Positions 1-6,754 of a stretch of 12,226 bases of DNA are shown here, piece after piece; within the stretch, counting starts at the first letter, position 1, and every line of letters begins with the position of its first letter. The notes below the pieces were generated by a model that saw only the letters and a program-made list of their open reading frames with translations, was not told the origin of the DNA and ran no database searches. The stretch lies in the NCBI GenBank assembly GCA_023409615.1, contig JAEYRF010000131.1, positions 1-12,226 of the forward strand. Direction: 5' to 3'. This DNA is from Bacillota bacterium (GTDB lineage: Bacteria; Bacillota; Clostridia; Acetivibrionales; DTU013). A program made the translations under genes and the position numbers.

Positions 1-509
1 GCGTTAAGGCCCTTGCAAAGGATGATTACAAAGACCGGGCAGAAGAGGTTTATACAATACTTTTTACGCAATATTTTCGCAGGACATATCGAACACAGCT
101 TGAAAAGCTTGGAGTTCTGGAACCGGACCCCCTCGATTACTCTGTTAAGCAAAATCTGATTAGTCGTCCGCTTTGGGATTTGAAGAAAATCGCAATTTCT
201 CTGCAAAAATACGACATTCTCGAAAATGACGATGGAGATATTATGATAGGCATTCCCATTGAACCGCAAGGCGAGGATGATAATGCCGTTTTGCTATGTG
301 ATGGCGGCGAGCATGCCCTTTTGTTTAAAGGCCCTTACCGTCTAGTCATATGTGACTTTTTACACCCGCAGATGAGGGAAAAGCTGCTTCAAAAAGAAGA
401 GATACTTTGTTATGAATTCCTTCGAGAGCGTGAATATCTGGCGGAAGTCGTGAAATGCGAAGGTGTAACAGAGCTTGCTCATGAGCTTTTAAGGCTCGTA
501 TCTCCGTAA
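1..509 (+). CDS. C-terminal part of an unrecognised protein (5' end outside window)
   Basis: An open frame read from base 3 has no stop before TAA at 507-509, so this is the last ~168 residues of a gene that starts left of the window. The TTG at about 180 lies in the middle of this frame and has no ribosome binding site, so it is not the start. The visible part is soluble, charged and without membrane segments. It begins with a basic, helix-like stretch (FRRTYRTQLEKLGVL), continues through an acidic patch (LENDDGDIMIGIPIEP) and ends with a Glu/Lys-rich helical tail. I do not recognise the family. The FRR-rich start brought the C-terminus of NAD synthase to mind, but the rest does not fit. A hairpin terminator follows 31 bases after the stop. 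That the frame is coding is well supported; the function is unknown. Confidence 0.7.
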   Translation, partial: VKALAKDDYKDRAEEVYTILFTQYFRRTYRTQLEKLGVLEPDPLDYSVKQNLISRPLWDLKKIAISLQKYDILENDDGDIMIGIPIEPQGEDDNAVLLCDGGEHALLFKGPYRLVICDFLHPQMREKLLQKEEILCYEFLREREYLAEVVKCEGVTELAHELLRLVSP

Positions 510-540
510 ATTATACTCATCATGGCATAAATCTACCTTT

Positions 541-567
541 AAAAAGCTTCACGCAGTGAGGCTTTTT
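541..567. terminator. Bidirectional hairpin terminator between convergent genes
   Basis: Bases 541-552 (AAAAAGCTTCAC) pair with 556-567 (GTGAGGCTTTTT) over 12 positions with one T-G wobble and a 3-base loop. The A-run on one side and T-run on the other give a U-tract in both directions. It therefore serves the unrecognised gene ending at 509 and the convergent hydrolase ending at 583. Confidence 0.8.
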
Positions 568-582
568 ACGTTGTGGCGTGAA

Positions 583-1356
583 CTACATAGAGAACTCCTT
601 TTCAAGATATGAAGTAGTATATTCCAGTACCATCTTCTCCCAAATTGAATTATTGAAGGTATGGTCTGCATCTTTAATGACCTTCAATTCTGCCCTTCTG
701 CCGTAGTATTTGAGATATCTTTCAGAAACAGATAACGGAACCGAAGCATCCTTTTCACCGTGAATAATCATTACATTTTTATCAAAGTTTTCTGCTGTTT
801 TAAATATATTTAGTTTCAGTACATCATCAACAAAACCAATCCCCACAAGTAATCCTCCACGTTCCGCATATCCCGTTTTTCGCACAAGATCAATATTTTC
901 TATAGCTTTACCTGACATTACAATTTCGCCCATATTCCCAGCAGGCGCCCAAAGGCATAGGCTTTTTATATCATCCTTCCTTTCACCGGCCAACGCGCTG
1001 GCAACAGCGCCGCCCATACTCAGACCGACAACGCCTATTCGTCCGGGATCAATACCATTGAGCTTCTTCACATAGTCCAGTATATTATGCGCATCCCTGA
1101 TCTCGCCTGAAAGGGTCATGTTAATAAAGTCGCCATCGCTTTCGCCGCTTCCGCCAAAATCAAACCTTACACTTGCTATTCCTTTCTTTTCAAGCATTCT
1201 AGATAGCTTGACAAAAATGAAGTGGGGTTCCATCTTATTACCGGTAAATCCATGAAAGATGATGACGACCGGTGCCTTCTCTACATTATTATCAGGTATG
1301 TGAAGCATGCCTCTGAGCGTAAGTCCCTGGCTTGTCAATTCAATTGCTTTCTGCAT
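583..1356 (-). CDS. Alpha/beta hydrolase (esterase / serine aminopeptidase type)
   Basis: A 257-residue single-domain alpha/beta hydrolase, probably a cytoplasmic esterase or acyl-peptidase-like enzyme; the substrate cannot be read from sequence. The HGFTGNK oxyanion-hole region is at residues 35-41, RFDFGGSGESDG at 64-75, and the nucleophile elbow GLSMG at 111-115 with catalytic Ser113. The acid is probably Asp203 (HGEKDASVP), and the base His232 (DADHTF). The complete triad and normal length indicate an active enzyme. The arrangement resembles the cinnamoyl/feruloyl esterase-like group, where the native substrate is often unknown. There is no signal peptide. The ATG at 1356 follows a TGAGGT-type ribosome binding site and a good -10 box upstream. 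The gene stands alone, convergent with the gene on its left and divergent from the YhhN-type gene. Confidence 0.9.
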   Translation of the reverse strand: MQKAIELTSQGLTLRGMLHIPDNNVEKAPVVIIFHGFTGNKMEPHFIFVKLSRMLEKKGIASVRFDFGGSGESDGDFINMTLSGEIRDAHNILDYVKKLNGIDPGRIGVVGLSMGGAVASALAGERKDDIKSLCLWAPAGNMGEIVMSGKAIENIDLVRKTGYAERGGLLVGIGFVDDVLKLNIFKTAENFDKNVMIIHGEKDASVPLSVSERYLKYYGRRAELKVIKDADHTFNNSIWEKMVLEYTTSYLEKEFSM

Positions 1357-1400
1357 AGTTATACCTCAGCCTAATTTTCAGATTTTTTAGTTATGTACTA

Positions 1401-1429
1401 ATTATACCATTTCTTTCTTGTAAATAAAG
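1401..1429 (-). promoter_or_regulatory. Probable promoter of the alpha/beta hydrolase gene
   Basis: Reading the minus strand, a perfect TATAAT lies at 1406-1401. The best -35 candidates (TTTATT or CTTTAT, around 1428-1423) sit 16-17 bases upstream but match the consensus poorly. The -10 box is about 45 bases before the hydrolase start codon. Confidence 0.45.
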
Positions 1430-1565
1430 ATGTTAAGGCGCTGGTACAATTAATTAACCATAAATAAATTAATTATTAATGATATTTTCAGTTTCTTCCT
1501 GTAAAATATTAAAGTAAGGTATAACTGAAGGGCATCTGCCCACTGCTGAATAGATGAGGAGCTTT

Positions 1566-2195
1566 ATGAAAATTTATGGGTTATTGATCTATCTTATAAA
1601 TTATAGCCTGATTATTGTTTTTGGGTTAAAGAAGCTGAGGGTTGGCAGCTTTGTTACAAAAGCGCTGCTAACCCCAATTCTTCTTATGATATATCTAGCC
1701 GGAAACAAAGAGCCGGAATTCCCGGTTATTCTCGCTCTTTTCTTCTGCTTTTTGGGAGACGTGCTCTTAGAATATCCACGTTTTTTTATTCCGGGGTTAT
1801 TGACATTTTTGGTCGGACATGTCTTCTACGGGATAAGTTTCTTGTCAGACATTGGAGTTGGTTATCCACTTCCATGGTGGCTGTTTCTCTTTGCTATTCT
1901 CTATGTCACCTATGGAATTATCTTCTGTACCAAGCTTTCAATATCTGACAAGAAAAAGAAGCTAGCGGTATCCGTCTACTGTGGAATCATTCTGCTTGTA
2001 AGCTTTTTATCTCTGCTCAGGGCGGGGAGTGTGACAGAATACAGCTTCTGGATGGTGCTTGTGGGGACATTGCTGTTTATCACATCTGATTCCATTTTGG
2101 CATATAACAGGTTCCAAAAAAGAACCCATTATGGCACGATATGGGTAATGGCAACCTATGGCGCTGCCCAACTGATAATTATTCTAGGGTTGTGA
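1566..2195 (+). CDS. YhhN family integral membrane protein (lysoplasmalogenase-like)
   Basis: A 209-residue polytopic membrane protein with about seven to eight hydrophobic helices across its length. It has the YhhN/TMEM86 family pattern: TKALLTPILL near residues 31-40, FLGDVLLE with the GD pair at 64-65, FLVGHVFY with GH at 84-85, SDSILAYNRF with the SD pair at 174-175, and a final ATYGAAQLIIILGL helix. Animal TMEM86 members hydrolyse the vinyl ether bond of lysoplasmalogens. Plasmalogens occur in many anaerobic clostridia, so a related lipid role is plausible here but is inferred. I chose the ATG at 1566 because GAGGAG sits just before it; the in-frame ATG at 1554 overlaps that site and has no ribosome binding site of its own. 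It is convergent with the Dabb gene with a 33-base gap and no clear terminator. Confidence 0.82.
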   Translation: MKIYGLLIYLINYSLIIVFGLKKLRVGSFVTKALLTPILLMIYLAGNKEPEFPVILALFFCFLGDVLLEYPRFFIPGLLTFLVGHVFYGISFLSDIGVGYPLPWWLFLFAILYVTYGIIFCTKLSISDKKKKLAVSVYCGIILLVSFLSLLRAGSVTEYSFWMVLVGTLLFITSDSILAYNRFQKRTHYGTIWVMATYGAAQLIIILGL

Positions 2196-2228
2196 ATTTC
2201 GTGAGCAGCAGCGAATTGACTTATTACA

Positions 2229-2531
2229 TCATATCAGATAATCCACCACCACGCGGCCGACCCTGACCTTTGCCACAAATTCGGACACCTTTACATGCTC
2301 CGGATGCTTCTTGTATTCATCCAGCTTTTGCTCGTTCTCGAATTCCGAAATGAGAACTGCGTCATAGGCCATGTCTGAATGGTTGATATTTATTCCAACC
2401 TCGAGAGAGCCGATTTGTTCGACCTTTCCTATAAGTGCTTCAAGCATTGCTTTGATTTTTTGTGCATTTTCTTCCCTGCTGCAGCCTTCTGCAAAATCAT
2501 TTAGTTTCCACATTACGATATGCCTGATCAT
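2229..2531 (-). CDS. Dabb domain (stress-responsive alpha/beta barrel) protein
   Basis: A 100-residue protein made of a single Dabb domain, a dimeric ferredoxin-like barrel fold. It shows the family's opening strand MIRHIVMWKL (residues 1-10), a long helix rich in Glu/Lys, the central strand YDAVLISEFEN (56-66), and the helix HPEHVKVSEFVAKVR followed by VVVDY near the end. The biochemical role is unknown for most bacterial members; some relatives act as cyclases or stress proteins. The ATG at 2531 is preceded by a perfect GGAGGA seven bases upstream. A reading that starts four codons earlier at a TTG would run through this ribosome binding site, so I reject it. A good promoter lies about 90 bases upstream. 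Length is normal for the family. Confidence 0.88.
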   Translation of the reverse strand: MIRHIVMWKLNDFAEGCSREENAQKIKAMLEALIGKVEQIGSLEVGININHSDMAYDAVLISEFENEQKLDEYKKHPEHVKVSEFVAKVRVGRVVVDYLI

Positions 2532-2622
2532 TATGTCCTCCAAGTTAGTGATTTTTAATTTCAGTTCTTATTACTTATTCTGCGGGAAAGGTCTAATTTC
2601 CTCTATAAACTCTTGGCTTTCC

Positions 2623-2651
2623 ATAATATTTACTCGTAGATAGATTGTCTA
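2623..2651 (-). promoter_or_regulatory. Probable promoter of the Dabb gene
   Basis: On the minus strand TAGACA (2651-2646) and TATTAT (2628-2623) are separated by exactly 17 bases, each one mismatch from consensus. The predicted leader is about 85 bases. The -35 box overlaps a small inverted repeat (ATAGA-TTG-TCTAT, 2640-2652) that could be an operator. Confidence 0.55.
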
Positions 2652-2794
2652 TATCTATTTACGCAGAAGTATTTTCTGACTGGATTGTCCGCAGGTGGAG
2701 TTAAGGGATGATGCGCAATATCTGAGGTATGTTAAAAAAACAGGCAAATGGTGACTAGCGCGATAATGTTTCTAGATGTTAAAATTAATTACAT

Positions 2795-4057
2795 ATGAAA
2801 AGAATTCATTTACCTTCAAATAATGTGATCAGCTCCTTTCGGATACTTAAGGGCAATGCCCGCATATCAGTGATGTATCAGCCGATGTGGGGCATTCCTT
2901 TCATGCTGTTCAATTTCTATCTCAGCCTGTATATGAAGGAGCTTGGGATAACTGACCGGCAATTGGGTTACATCATATCGCTTAGTTATATCTGCGGTAC
3001 ACTGATTTCGCTGGTCAGCGGTTTGATTACCGATAGGCTGGGGCGCAGGAAAGCTACGCTGATTTTTGATTTCATCAGTTGGCCTGTGATGTTATTCATC
3101 TATCTCATTTCAAATAGTTTTGCATTGTTTGCTCTTGCAACCATTGTAGGCAGCGTTGTCAAGGTTGTGGCTGTGTCGTGGAACCTTATGCTTATTGAGG
3201 ATGCAGATAACGAGGAGAGAATTGCCGCATATAACCTGCTTAATATCATCAATATTGCCGCAGGGCTGATAATACCTTTTGCCGGAATTTTGGTCGATTC
3301 ACAGGGAATTATTGTCTCTGAAAGAATATTTCTGGTCTTTGCCATTATTAGCATGGCAACCATGATTATTATCAGGCATGGCCTTTATAAGGAGACAAGT
3401 GTAGGGCAGCGTATTCTGGATGAGCAGAAGAAAAATCCTGTTCCATTCAGGTTGAAAGATATAATTCCGTTTAAGGCTATTGTAGTATTCAAAGGAAATA
3501 CAAGAGCTATCGTTGCAGCAATGGTGTACATTCTCTTTTTTATCTATATACCGCTTGGAACATTTAACAGCCTGTATTTCGCACCTTATATGACAGAGGT
3601 ACTGGGACTTGGTAAATCGGCCATATCTGTTCTTGGTGGGGTTTATTCAGTAGTCATGCTCCTTGTATTCATTTTTATTATCCCTGTAGTGGGCAGAATG
3701 AACAATTCCAGGAATATGCAGGCCGGGCTGATAATACAGTCAGTTTCATTGCTGATGATCACATTTATACCATCGGCTAGTCTTCCTTCAGCCATTTTAA
3801 GCATAGGTCTATATGCTTTTGGATTCGGATTGTTTAGGCCGTTTCTCGACGCCATGCTGGCTGAAGTATCAGAAGGGGAACATCGTGCAAGCGTTTATTC
3901 GCTTGTCAATACTATTACCTGTATAGCTACAGCAGTTGTTGGATTATTCTCCGGTTTTATTTATCTGTACAATCCAAGGATTATTTATATCATCTCTACT
4001 GGGATAATTCTTTTATGCACTGTTCTACTGGGAGTTTATCGACGGATGAATCGATAG
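2795..4057 (+). CDS. Major facilitator superfamily (MFS) transporter
   Basis: A 420-residue protein with about twelve hydrophobic helices, typical of a secondary transporter in the cytoplasmic membrane. The MFS motif A between helices 2 and 3 is clear at residues 76-86 (GLITDRLGRRK). The second half carries the matching pattern FGLFRPFLDAMLAEVSEGEHRASVYSL around helix 10-11, common in drug/metabolite exporters. No substrate can be assigned. The ATG at 2795 is the first possible in its frame because a TAA lies three codons upstream. It has no recognisable ribosome binding site, which is unusual beside its neighbours. The upstream 260 bases hold a weak GATAAT box at 2762 but no convincing promoter. 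It stands alone, and no terminator is seen between it and the tRNA promoter. Confidence 0.88.
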   Translation: MKRIHLPSNNVISSFRILKGNARISVMYQPMWGIPFMLFNFYLSLYMKELGITDRQLGYIISLSYICGTLISLVSGLITDRLGRRKATLIFDFISWPVMLFIYLISNSFALFALATIVGSVVKVVAVSWNLMLIEDADNEERIAAYNLLNIINIAAGLIIPFAGILVDSQGIIVSERIFLVFAIISMATMIIIRHGLYKETSVGQRILDEQKKNPVPFRLKDIIPFKAIVVFKGNTRAIVAAMVYILFFIYIPLGTFNSLYFAPYMTEVLGLGKSAISVLGGVYSVVMLLVFIFIIPVVGRMNNSRNMQAGLIIQSVSLLMITFIPSASLPSAILSIGLYAFGFGLFRPFLDAMLAEVSEGEHRASVYSLVNTITCIATAVVGLFSGFIYLYNPRIIYIISTGIILLCTVLLGVYRRMNR

Positions 4058-4086
4058 TGAAAGGTACAGTGAAATACACAGTGAAA
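4056..4086 (+). repeat. Three 7-base direct repeats with 12-base period
   Basis: AGTGAAA occurs at 4056-4062, 4068-4074 and 4080-4086, separated by 5-base spacers (GGTAC, TACAC). The first copy overlaps the transporter's TAG stop codon. The array ends 29 bases before the -35 box of the tRNA promoter. Its function is unknown; it could be a protein-binding site or chance. Confidence 0.6.
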
Positions 4087-4115
4087 AAGCAAGGCGAGGC
4101 AACATAATATTCCGC

Positions 4116-4144
4116 TTGACATTTTGTTGCCCCGCCATTAGAAT
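4116..4144 (+). promoter_or_regulatory. Promoter of the tRNA-Glu/tRNA-Asp operon
   Basis: A perfect TTGACA (4116-4121) is followed after 17 bases by TAGAAT (4139-4144), a near-consensus sigma-A promoter as expected for stable RNA. Transcription should start near 4151, about 25 bases before tRNA-Glu. Confidence 0.85.
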
Positions 4145-4175
4145 ATACTTTGTCGGCTCTAGCCGAGAATTGTAT

Positions 4176-4250
4176 GGCCCATTGGTCAAGCGGTTAAGAC
4201 ACCGCCCTTTCACGGCGGTAACAGGGGTTCGAGTCCCCTATGGGTCACCA
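4176..4250 (+). tRNA. tRNA-Glu (anticodon UUC)
   Basis: A full cloverleaf can be drawn. The acceptor stem GGCCCAT/ATGGGTC (one G-T pair) is followed by a D arm around TTGGTCAAGCGGTTAAGA. The anticodon stem CCGCC/GGCGG encloses loop CTTTCAC with anticodon TTC at 4209-4211, and the T arm is GGGG-TTCGAGT-CCCC. Discriminator A and an encoded CCA end the gene at 4250. It is the first gene of a two-tRNA unit under the promoter at 4116. Confidence 0.97.
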
Positions 4251-4287
4251 AAGCCTCATGTAATGAGCGGTATCAACTACATTATTT

Positions 4288-4364
4288 GGCCCGGTAGTTC
4301 AGTTGGTTAGAACGCTAGCCTGTCACGCTAGAGGTCAGGGGTTCGAGTCCCCTTCGGGTCGCCA
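4288..4364 (+). tRNA. tRNA-Asp (anticodon GUC)
   Basis: The acceptor stem GGCCCGG pairs with TCGGGTC (two G-T pairs). The anticodon stem CTAGC/GCTAG encloses CTGTCAC with anticodon GTC at 4322-4324, and the T arm is AGGGG-TTCGAGT-CCCCT. Discriminator G and an encoded CCA end at 4364. It lies 37 bases after tRNA-Glu and is followed immediately by a terminator, so the two are co-transcribed. Confidence 0.97.
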
Positions 4365-4366
4365 GG

Positions 4367-4396
4367 AAAAACTCCGATTTTTATCGGAGTTTTTTA
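4367..4396. terminator. Terminator of the tRNA operon, usable in both directions
   Basis: AAAAACTCCGAT and ATCGGAGTTTTTT form a stem of about 12 pairs (core ACTCCGAT/ATCGGAGT, 4371-4378 with 4383-4390) around a TTTT loop, followed by T's. The A-run on the 5' side gives a U-tract on the minus strand too, so it can also stop transcription from the convergent AraC gene. Confidence 0.9.
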
Positions 4397-4399
4397 TAT

Positions 4400-4432
4400 A
4401 TAGGGGACTCGAACCCGAGAGGGCACGAGCCC
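4400..4432 (-). other. Possible remnant of the 3' part of a class II tRNA
   Basis: On the minus strand, GGGC-TCGT-GCCC (4432-4421) looks like the long variable arm of a Ser/Leu-type tRNA. It is followed by TCTC and a T-arm-like GGGTTCGAGTCCCCTAT. The last 17 bases are an exact reverse complement of tRNA-Glu 4225-4241. The T stem is only partly paired, and no acceptor end, CCA or 5' half is present, because the AraC coding sequence starts right beside it. It could instead be just a hairpin (AGGGG-CTCG with CGAGTCCCCT). Confidence 0.4.
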
Positions 4433-4437
4433 CTTCA

Positions 4438-5268
4438 TCAGACCTCTGTGTTGCTAATGAATTCCGAAGGGCAGATGCCCTCGCGCTTTTTGAAGACCCG
4501 GCTGAAGTAATAGATATCGTTAAATCCTACCAGTGATGAGGTTTCTGTGACTGAGAGACCATCCTTCAGCAGATTCTTGGCCATGACTATCCTAACCTCT
4601 ATCAGATAATCGATTGGCGATTTTCCGGTTACACTTTTAAAGATGCAGCCCAGATACGATGTGCTTACTCCTGCATATTCAGACAAATCAGAGAGTGTAA
4701 GGTTCCTTGCGTGATTTTCTACTATATAGCTTATAACTTTATCGACCTTTCTTGTACTTGAATAGTTGTATTGCTCTCTCATTGTAAATTGAAAAAGCAG
4801 TACAAGTATCTCTGTGAATATCGACCTCTCCCTTGTCATTAACCTATCTCTGGCTGAAAGTGCGAGTTTCGTCAATAGTGTGAAAAGCTCAGTCACTTTT
4901 ATGAACAGGTATTCATCTGTTAATCTCTGTGTAAATGAAAATGGCAATTCCATCTCAACGAATTTCCATTTTCCTTTATCAAATATCGGGCAGGTATAGA
5001 CGAAATCAATGGCGAAACATTTTACAGGAGAGTCGGAGAAGGTATGGGCAGATCTTATATCACCGGGTTTACAGTAAATTAGATCTCCTTTGGATGCAAG
5101 ATACTTTTCGCCATTACAGCAAAACTCAGCTTGACCGTCGTAAACAAGCATCAGGTTATGGTTATTCATTTTATTATTTAGCACCCAAGCTGCTGTTGCT
5201 TTACGGTTGACTGTATAGAGCAGCTGTGGAAATATATTATACAAATTGCGGTAAGAGGATTGCTCCAT
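4438..5268 (-). CDS. AraC family transcriptional regulator
   Basis: A 276-residue regulator with the classic AraC layout. The N-terminal half is a cupin-like sensing domain, with strands around residues 38-90 including LVYDGQAEF, CNGEKYLASKGDLIYCKPGD and AIDF. A helical linker follows. The C-terminal DNA-binding domain has two helix-turn-helices at about 191-211 (LTLSDLSEYAGVSTSYLGCIF) and 239-262. The family signature GFNDIYYFSRVFKKREGICPSEF is at 248-270. The ATG at 5268 follows GGAGG with normal spacing; an earlier TTG reading would translate that ribosome binding site. The gene is divergent from the oxidoreductase-uxuA operon across 238 bases. It is therefore probably that operon's regulator, responding to a sugar or sugar acid (inferred). 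Confidence 0.92.
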   Translation of the reverse strand: MEQSSYRNLYNIFPQLLYTVNRKATAAWVLNNKMNNHNLMLVYDGQAEFCCNGEKYLASKGDLIYCKPGDIRSAHTFSDSPVKCFAIDFVYTCPIFDKGKWKFVEMELPFSFTQRLTDEYLFIKVTELFTLLTKLALSARDRLMTRERSIFTEILVLLFQFTMREQYNYSSTRKVDKVISYIVENHARNLTLSDLSEYAGVSTSYLGCIFKSVTGKSPIDYLIEVRIVMAKNLLKDGLSVTETSSLVGFNDIYYFSRVFKKREGICPSEFISNTEV

Positions 5269-5382
5269 TTTTAGCTCCTCCAAAATAGTTATGAAGTATC
5301 AATTCAATTATATATCAGAGGGAATATCAGTGTAAATGCAAATAGCCGAAAACAAATTTTTAAGCCTGATTTTATAAGCAGA

Positions 5383-5399
5383 TAATACAAATAGTATTA
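5383..5399. repeat. 6-bp inverted repeat in the divergent control region
   Basis: TAATAC (5383-5388) and GTATTA (5394-5399) are perfect inverted copies around AAATA. It lies between the AraC gene and the operon, upstream of the AT-rich candidate promoter near 5413-5440. It is a candidate regulator site; AT-richness makes chance possible. Confidence 0.4.
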
Positions 5400-5412
5400 A
5401 ATATTTCATGGC

Positions 5413-5440
5413 TTGTTTTTCTGATTATATATATGATATA
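5413..5440 (+). promoter_or_regulatory. Weak candidate promoter of the oxidoreductase-uxuA operon
   Basis: TTGTTT (5413-5418) and GATATA (5435-5440) are 16 bases apart. Both match the consensus only partly, within a very AT-rich stretch (TATATATATGATATAG). A weak promoter would fit one that needs activation by an AraC-type protein. Other alignments in the same stretch are possible. Confidence 0.3.
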
Positions 5441-5471
5441 GACTGTCCAGATGAATATTTTGTTATTTTAT

Positions 5472-5489
5472 GTGACAAATGATTGTCAC
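5472..5489 (+). promoter_or_regulatory. Perfect 7-bp inverted repeat next to the operon's first ribosome binding site
   Basis: GTGACAA (5472-5478), ATGA loop, TTGTCAC (5483-5489). The ribosome binding site AAGGGTGG starts two to three bases later. As DNA it is a good operator candidate inside the transcribed leader; as RNA it is a short hairpin abutting the ribosome binding site. Either could control expression of the operon. Confidence 0.6.
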
Positions 5490-5506
5490 GGAAGGGTGGA
5501 AAAAAC

Positions 5507-6661
5507 ATGCTAAGAGTTGCAATTATAGGAACCGGAGGGATTTCGCCAAGCCATATAGAAGGGTATCTTCATTTTCCGGACAGATGCAGGATCGTTGCAC
5601 TGGTGGATATTTTTCCAGAGAAGGCGCAGGAGAAGAAAGAGAGATTCAACCTGGTCGATGCAGAAGTATATGATGATCACAAGAAAATCCTTAACAGAGA
5701 AGATATTGATATTATTGACATATGCACACCTCCATATGTGCATGCTGAGATAGCGGTAAACAGTTTGAATGCAGGAAAGAATGTATTGGTCGAAAAGCCC
5801 ATGGCTGCATCACTTGAGGAATGTGACCAAATCCTTGCGGCGGCTGCGCGAAGTGGTAAAATGATTTCTGTAGTAGCACAGAACCGTTTCAGGACCGGAT
5901 ATATGAAATTGAAAAAGACTTTAGAGACGGGAATGGCTGGTGATATTGTCCATGCACAGGCAGATTCCTTTTGGTGGAGAGGCCACTCTTATTATGACCT
6001 TTGGTGGAGGGGCACGTGGGAGAAGGAGGGCGGTGGCTGCACTTTGAACCATGCGATTCATCATATAGACATGCTGCTATGGATGATGGGCATGCCCGAA
6101 CAGGTTCAGGCTGTTATGAACAACACCTCTCATGATAACGCCGAGGTTGAGGATCTTTCAATTGCAATACTCAAGTATAAAAATGGTGCACTTGGTCAAC
6201 TTACCAGTTCTGTCGTACATCATGGAGAAGAACAGCAGGTGATTTTTCAGGGAAAGAATGCGAGAATATCGGCTCCGTGGAAGGTGTCCGCATCTGTCTC
6301 CAGAGGGAATGGGTTCCCGGAGAGAAATGAGAAGCTCGAAAATGAGATTGAAGAGTATTATCAGTCAATTCCCGAGCAGCAGTACGGCGGTCATACGCCA
6401 ATGATAGATGATGTGCTGAGGGCTGTTGAAACCGGAGACAAACCACTTGTATCCGGAGACGATGGGAGAAGGGCTGTTGAAATGATAACTGCAATATATA
6501 AGGCCTCCATTCTGCATAAAGAGGTTAATCTGCCGTTAGCGAAGGAGGATGCATTTTATACAGTAAAGGGCATTCAAGTAAATGTACCGCACTTTTATGA
6601 GAAATCCGCGAGTGTAGAGAACTTTTCAGATGAGGAGATCACAACCGGCAGGAATGTATAA
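5507..6661 (+). CDS. Gfo/Idh/MocA family oxidoreductase A
   Basis: A 384-residue NAD(P)-dependent oxidoreductase, probably cytoplasmic, acting on a sugar or polyol derivative. An N-terminal Rossmann fold opens with VAIIGTGGIS (residues 4-13). The DICTPPYVHAE strand follows at about 71-81, and the cofactor/catalytic Lys motif EKP at 96-98. The C-terminal catalytic domain carries WWRGTWEKEGGGCTLNHAIHHIDMLLWMMG, with the family's His-x-x-Asp pattern at 185-188. The ATG at 5507 is chosen because AAGGGTGG lies seven bases upstream; an upstream in-frame TTG overlaps the inverted repeat. It is the first gene of the operon. It shares the block WRGTW-x-x-EGGG-x-x-x-N-x-AIH-x-x-D with the fourth gene, so the two are close paralogues. 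The exact substrate cannot be read. Confidence 0.92.
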   Translation: MLRVAIIGTGGISPSHIEGYLHFPDRCRIVALVDIFPEKAQEKKERFNLVDAEVYDDHKKILNREDIDIIDICTPPYVHAEIAVNSLNAGKNVLVEKPMAASLEECDQILAAAARSGKMISVVAQNRFRTGYMKLKKTLETGMAGDIVHAQADSFWWRGHSYYDLWWRGTWEKEGGGCTLNHAIHHIDMLLWMMGMPEQVQAVMNNTSHDNAEVEDLSIAILKYKNGALGQLTSSVVHHGEEQQVIFQGKNARISAPWKVSASVSRGNGFPERNEKLENEIEEYYQSIPEQQYGGHTPMIDDVLRAVETGDKPLVSGDDGRRAVEMITAIYKASILHKEVNLPLAKEDAFYTVKGIQVNVPHFYEKSASVENFSDEEITTGRNV

Positions 6662-6714
6662 AGCGTAGTACATAAAGGCGTAAAGCCCATCGCAGGAACG
6701 TATAAAACGCGGCA
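6648..6714 (+). repeat. Imperfect direct repeat across the stop codon of oxidoreductase A
   Basis: GCAGGAATGTATAAAGCGTAGTAC from 6648 is repeated at 6692 as GCAGGAACGTATAAAACGCGGCAC, an offset of 44 bases. In the first 22 bases 17 match, and all five differences are transitions. The first copy holds the last codons and TAA of the gene. It looks like a decayed local duplication in an otherwise short 93-base gap. Confidence 0.6.
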
Positions 6715-6754
6715 CTGTAACGCATAGAGTGCAGCATTAATAGGAGGATTACAC

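Noticed and set aside
1..180. NAD synthase C-terminus as identity of the left-edge gene
   Set aside because: The opening FRR-containing helix is vaguely similar, but the following 140 residues do not resemble NAD synthase.
1530..1545. GGGCATCTGCCC palindrome before the YhhN-type gene, near-matching GGGCAGATGCCC inside the AraC gene (about 4466-4477)
   Set aside because: The second copy encodes part of the conserved AraC signature, so the resemblance is best explained as chance; a 2-base loop also makes a poor hairpin.
2695..2754. Short coding-like stretch reading VELRDDAQYLRYVKKTGKW before a stop, upstream of the MFS gene
   Set aside because: It is only about 20 codons, has a stop just upstream in frame and matches no family I know. 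It could be a gene remnant but there is not enough to support it.
5306..5330. Direct repeat ATATCAG (5312 and 5324) in the AraC upstream region
   Set aside because: Too short and AT-rich to separate from chance without comparison to related promoters.
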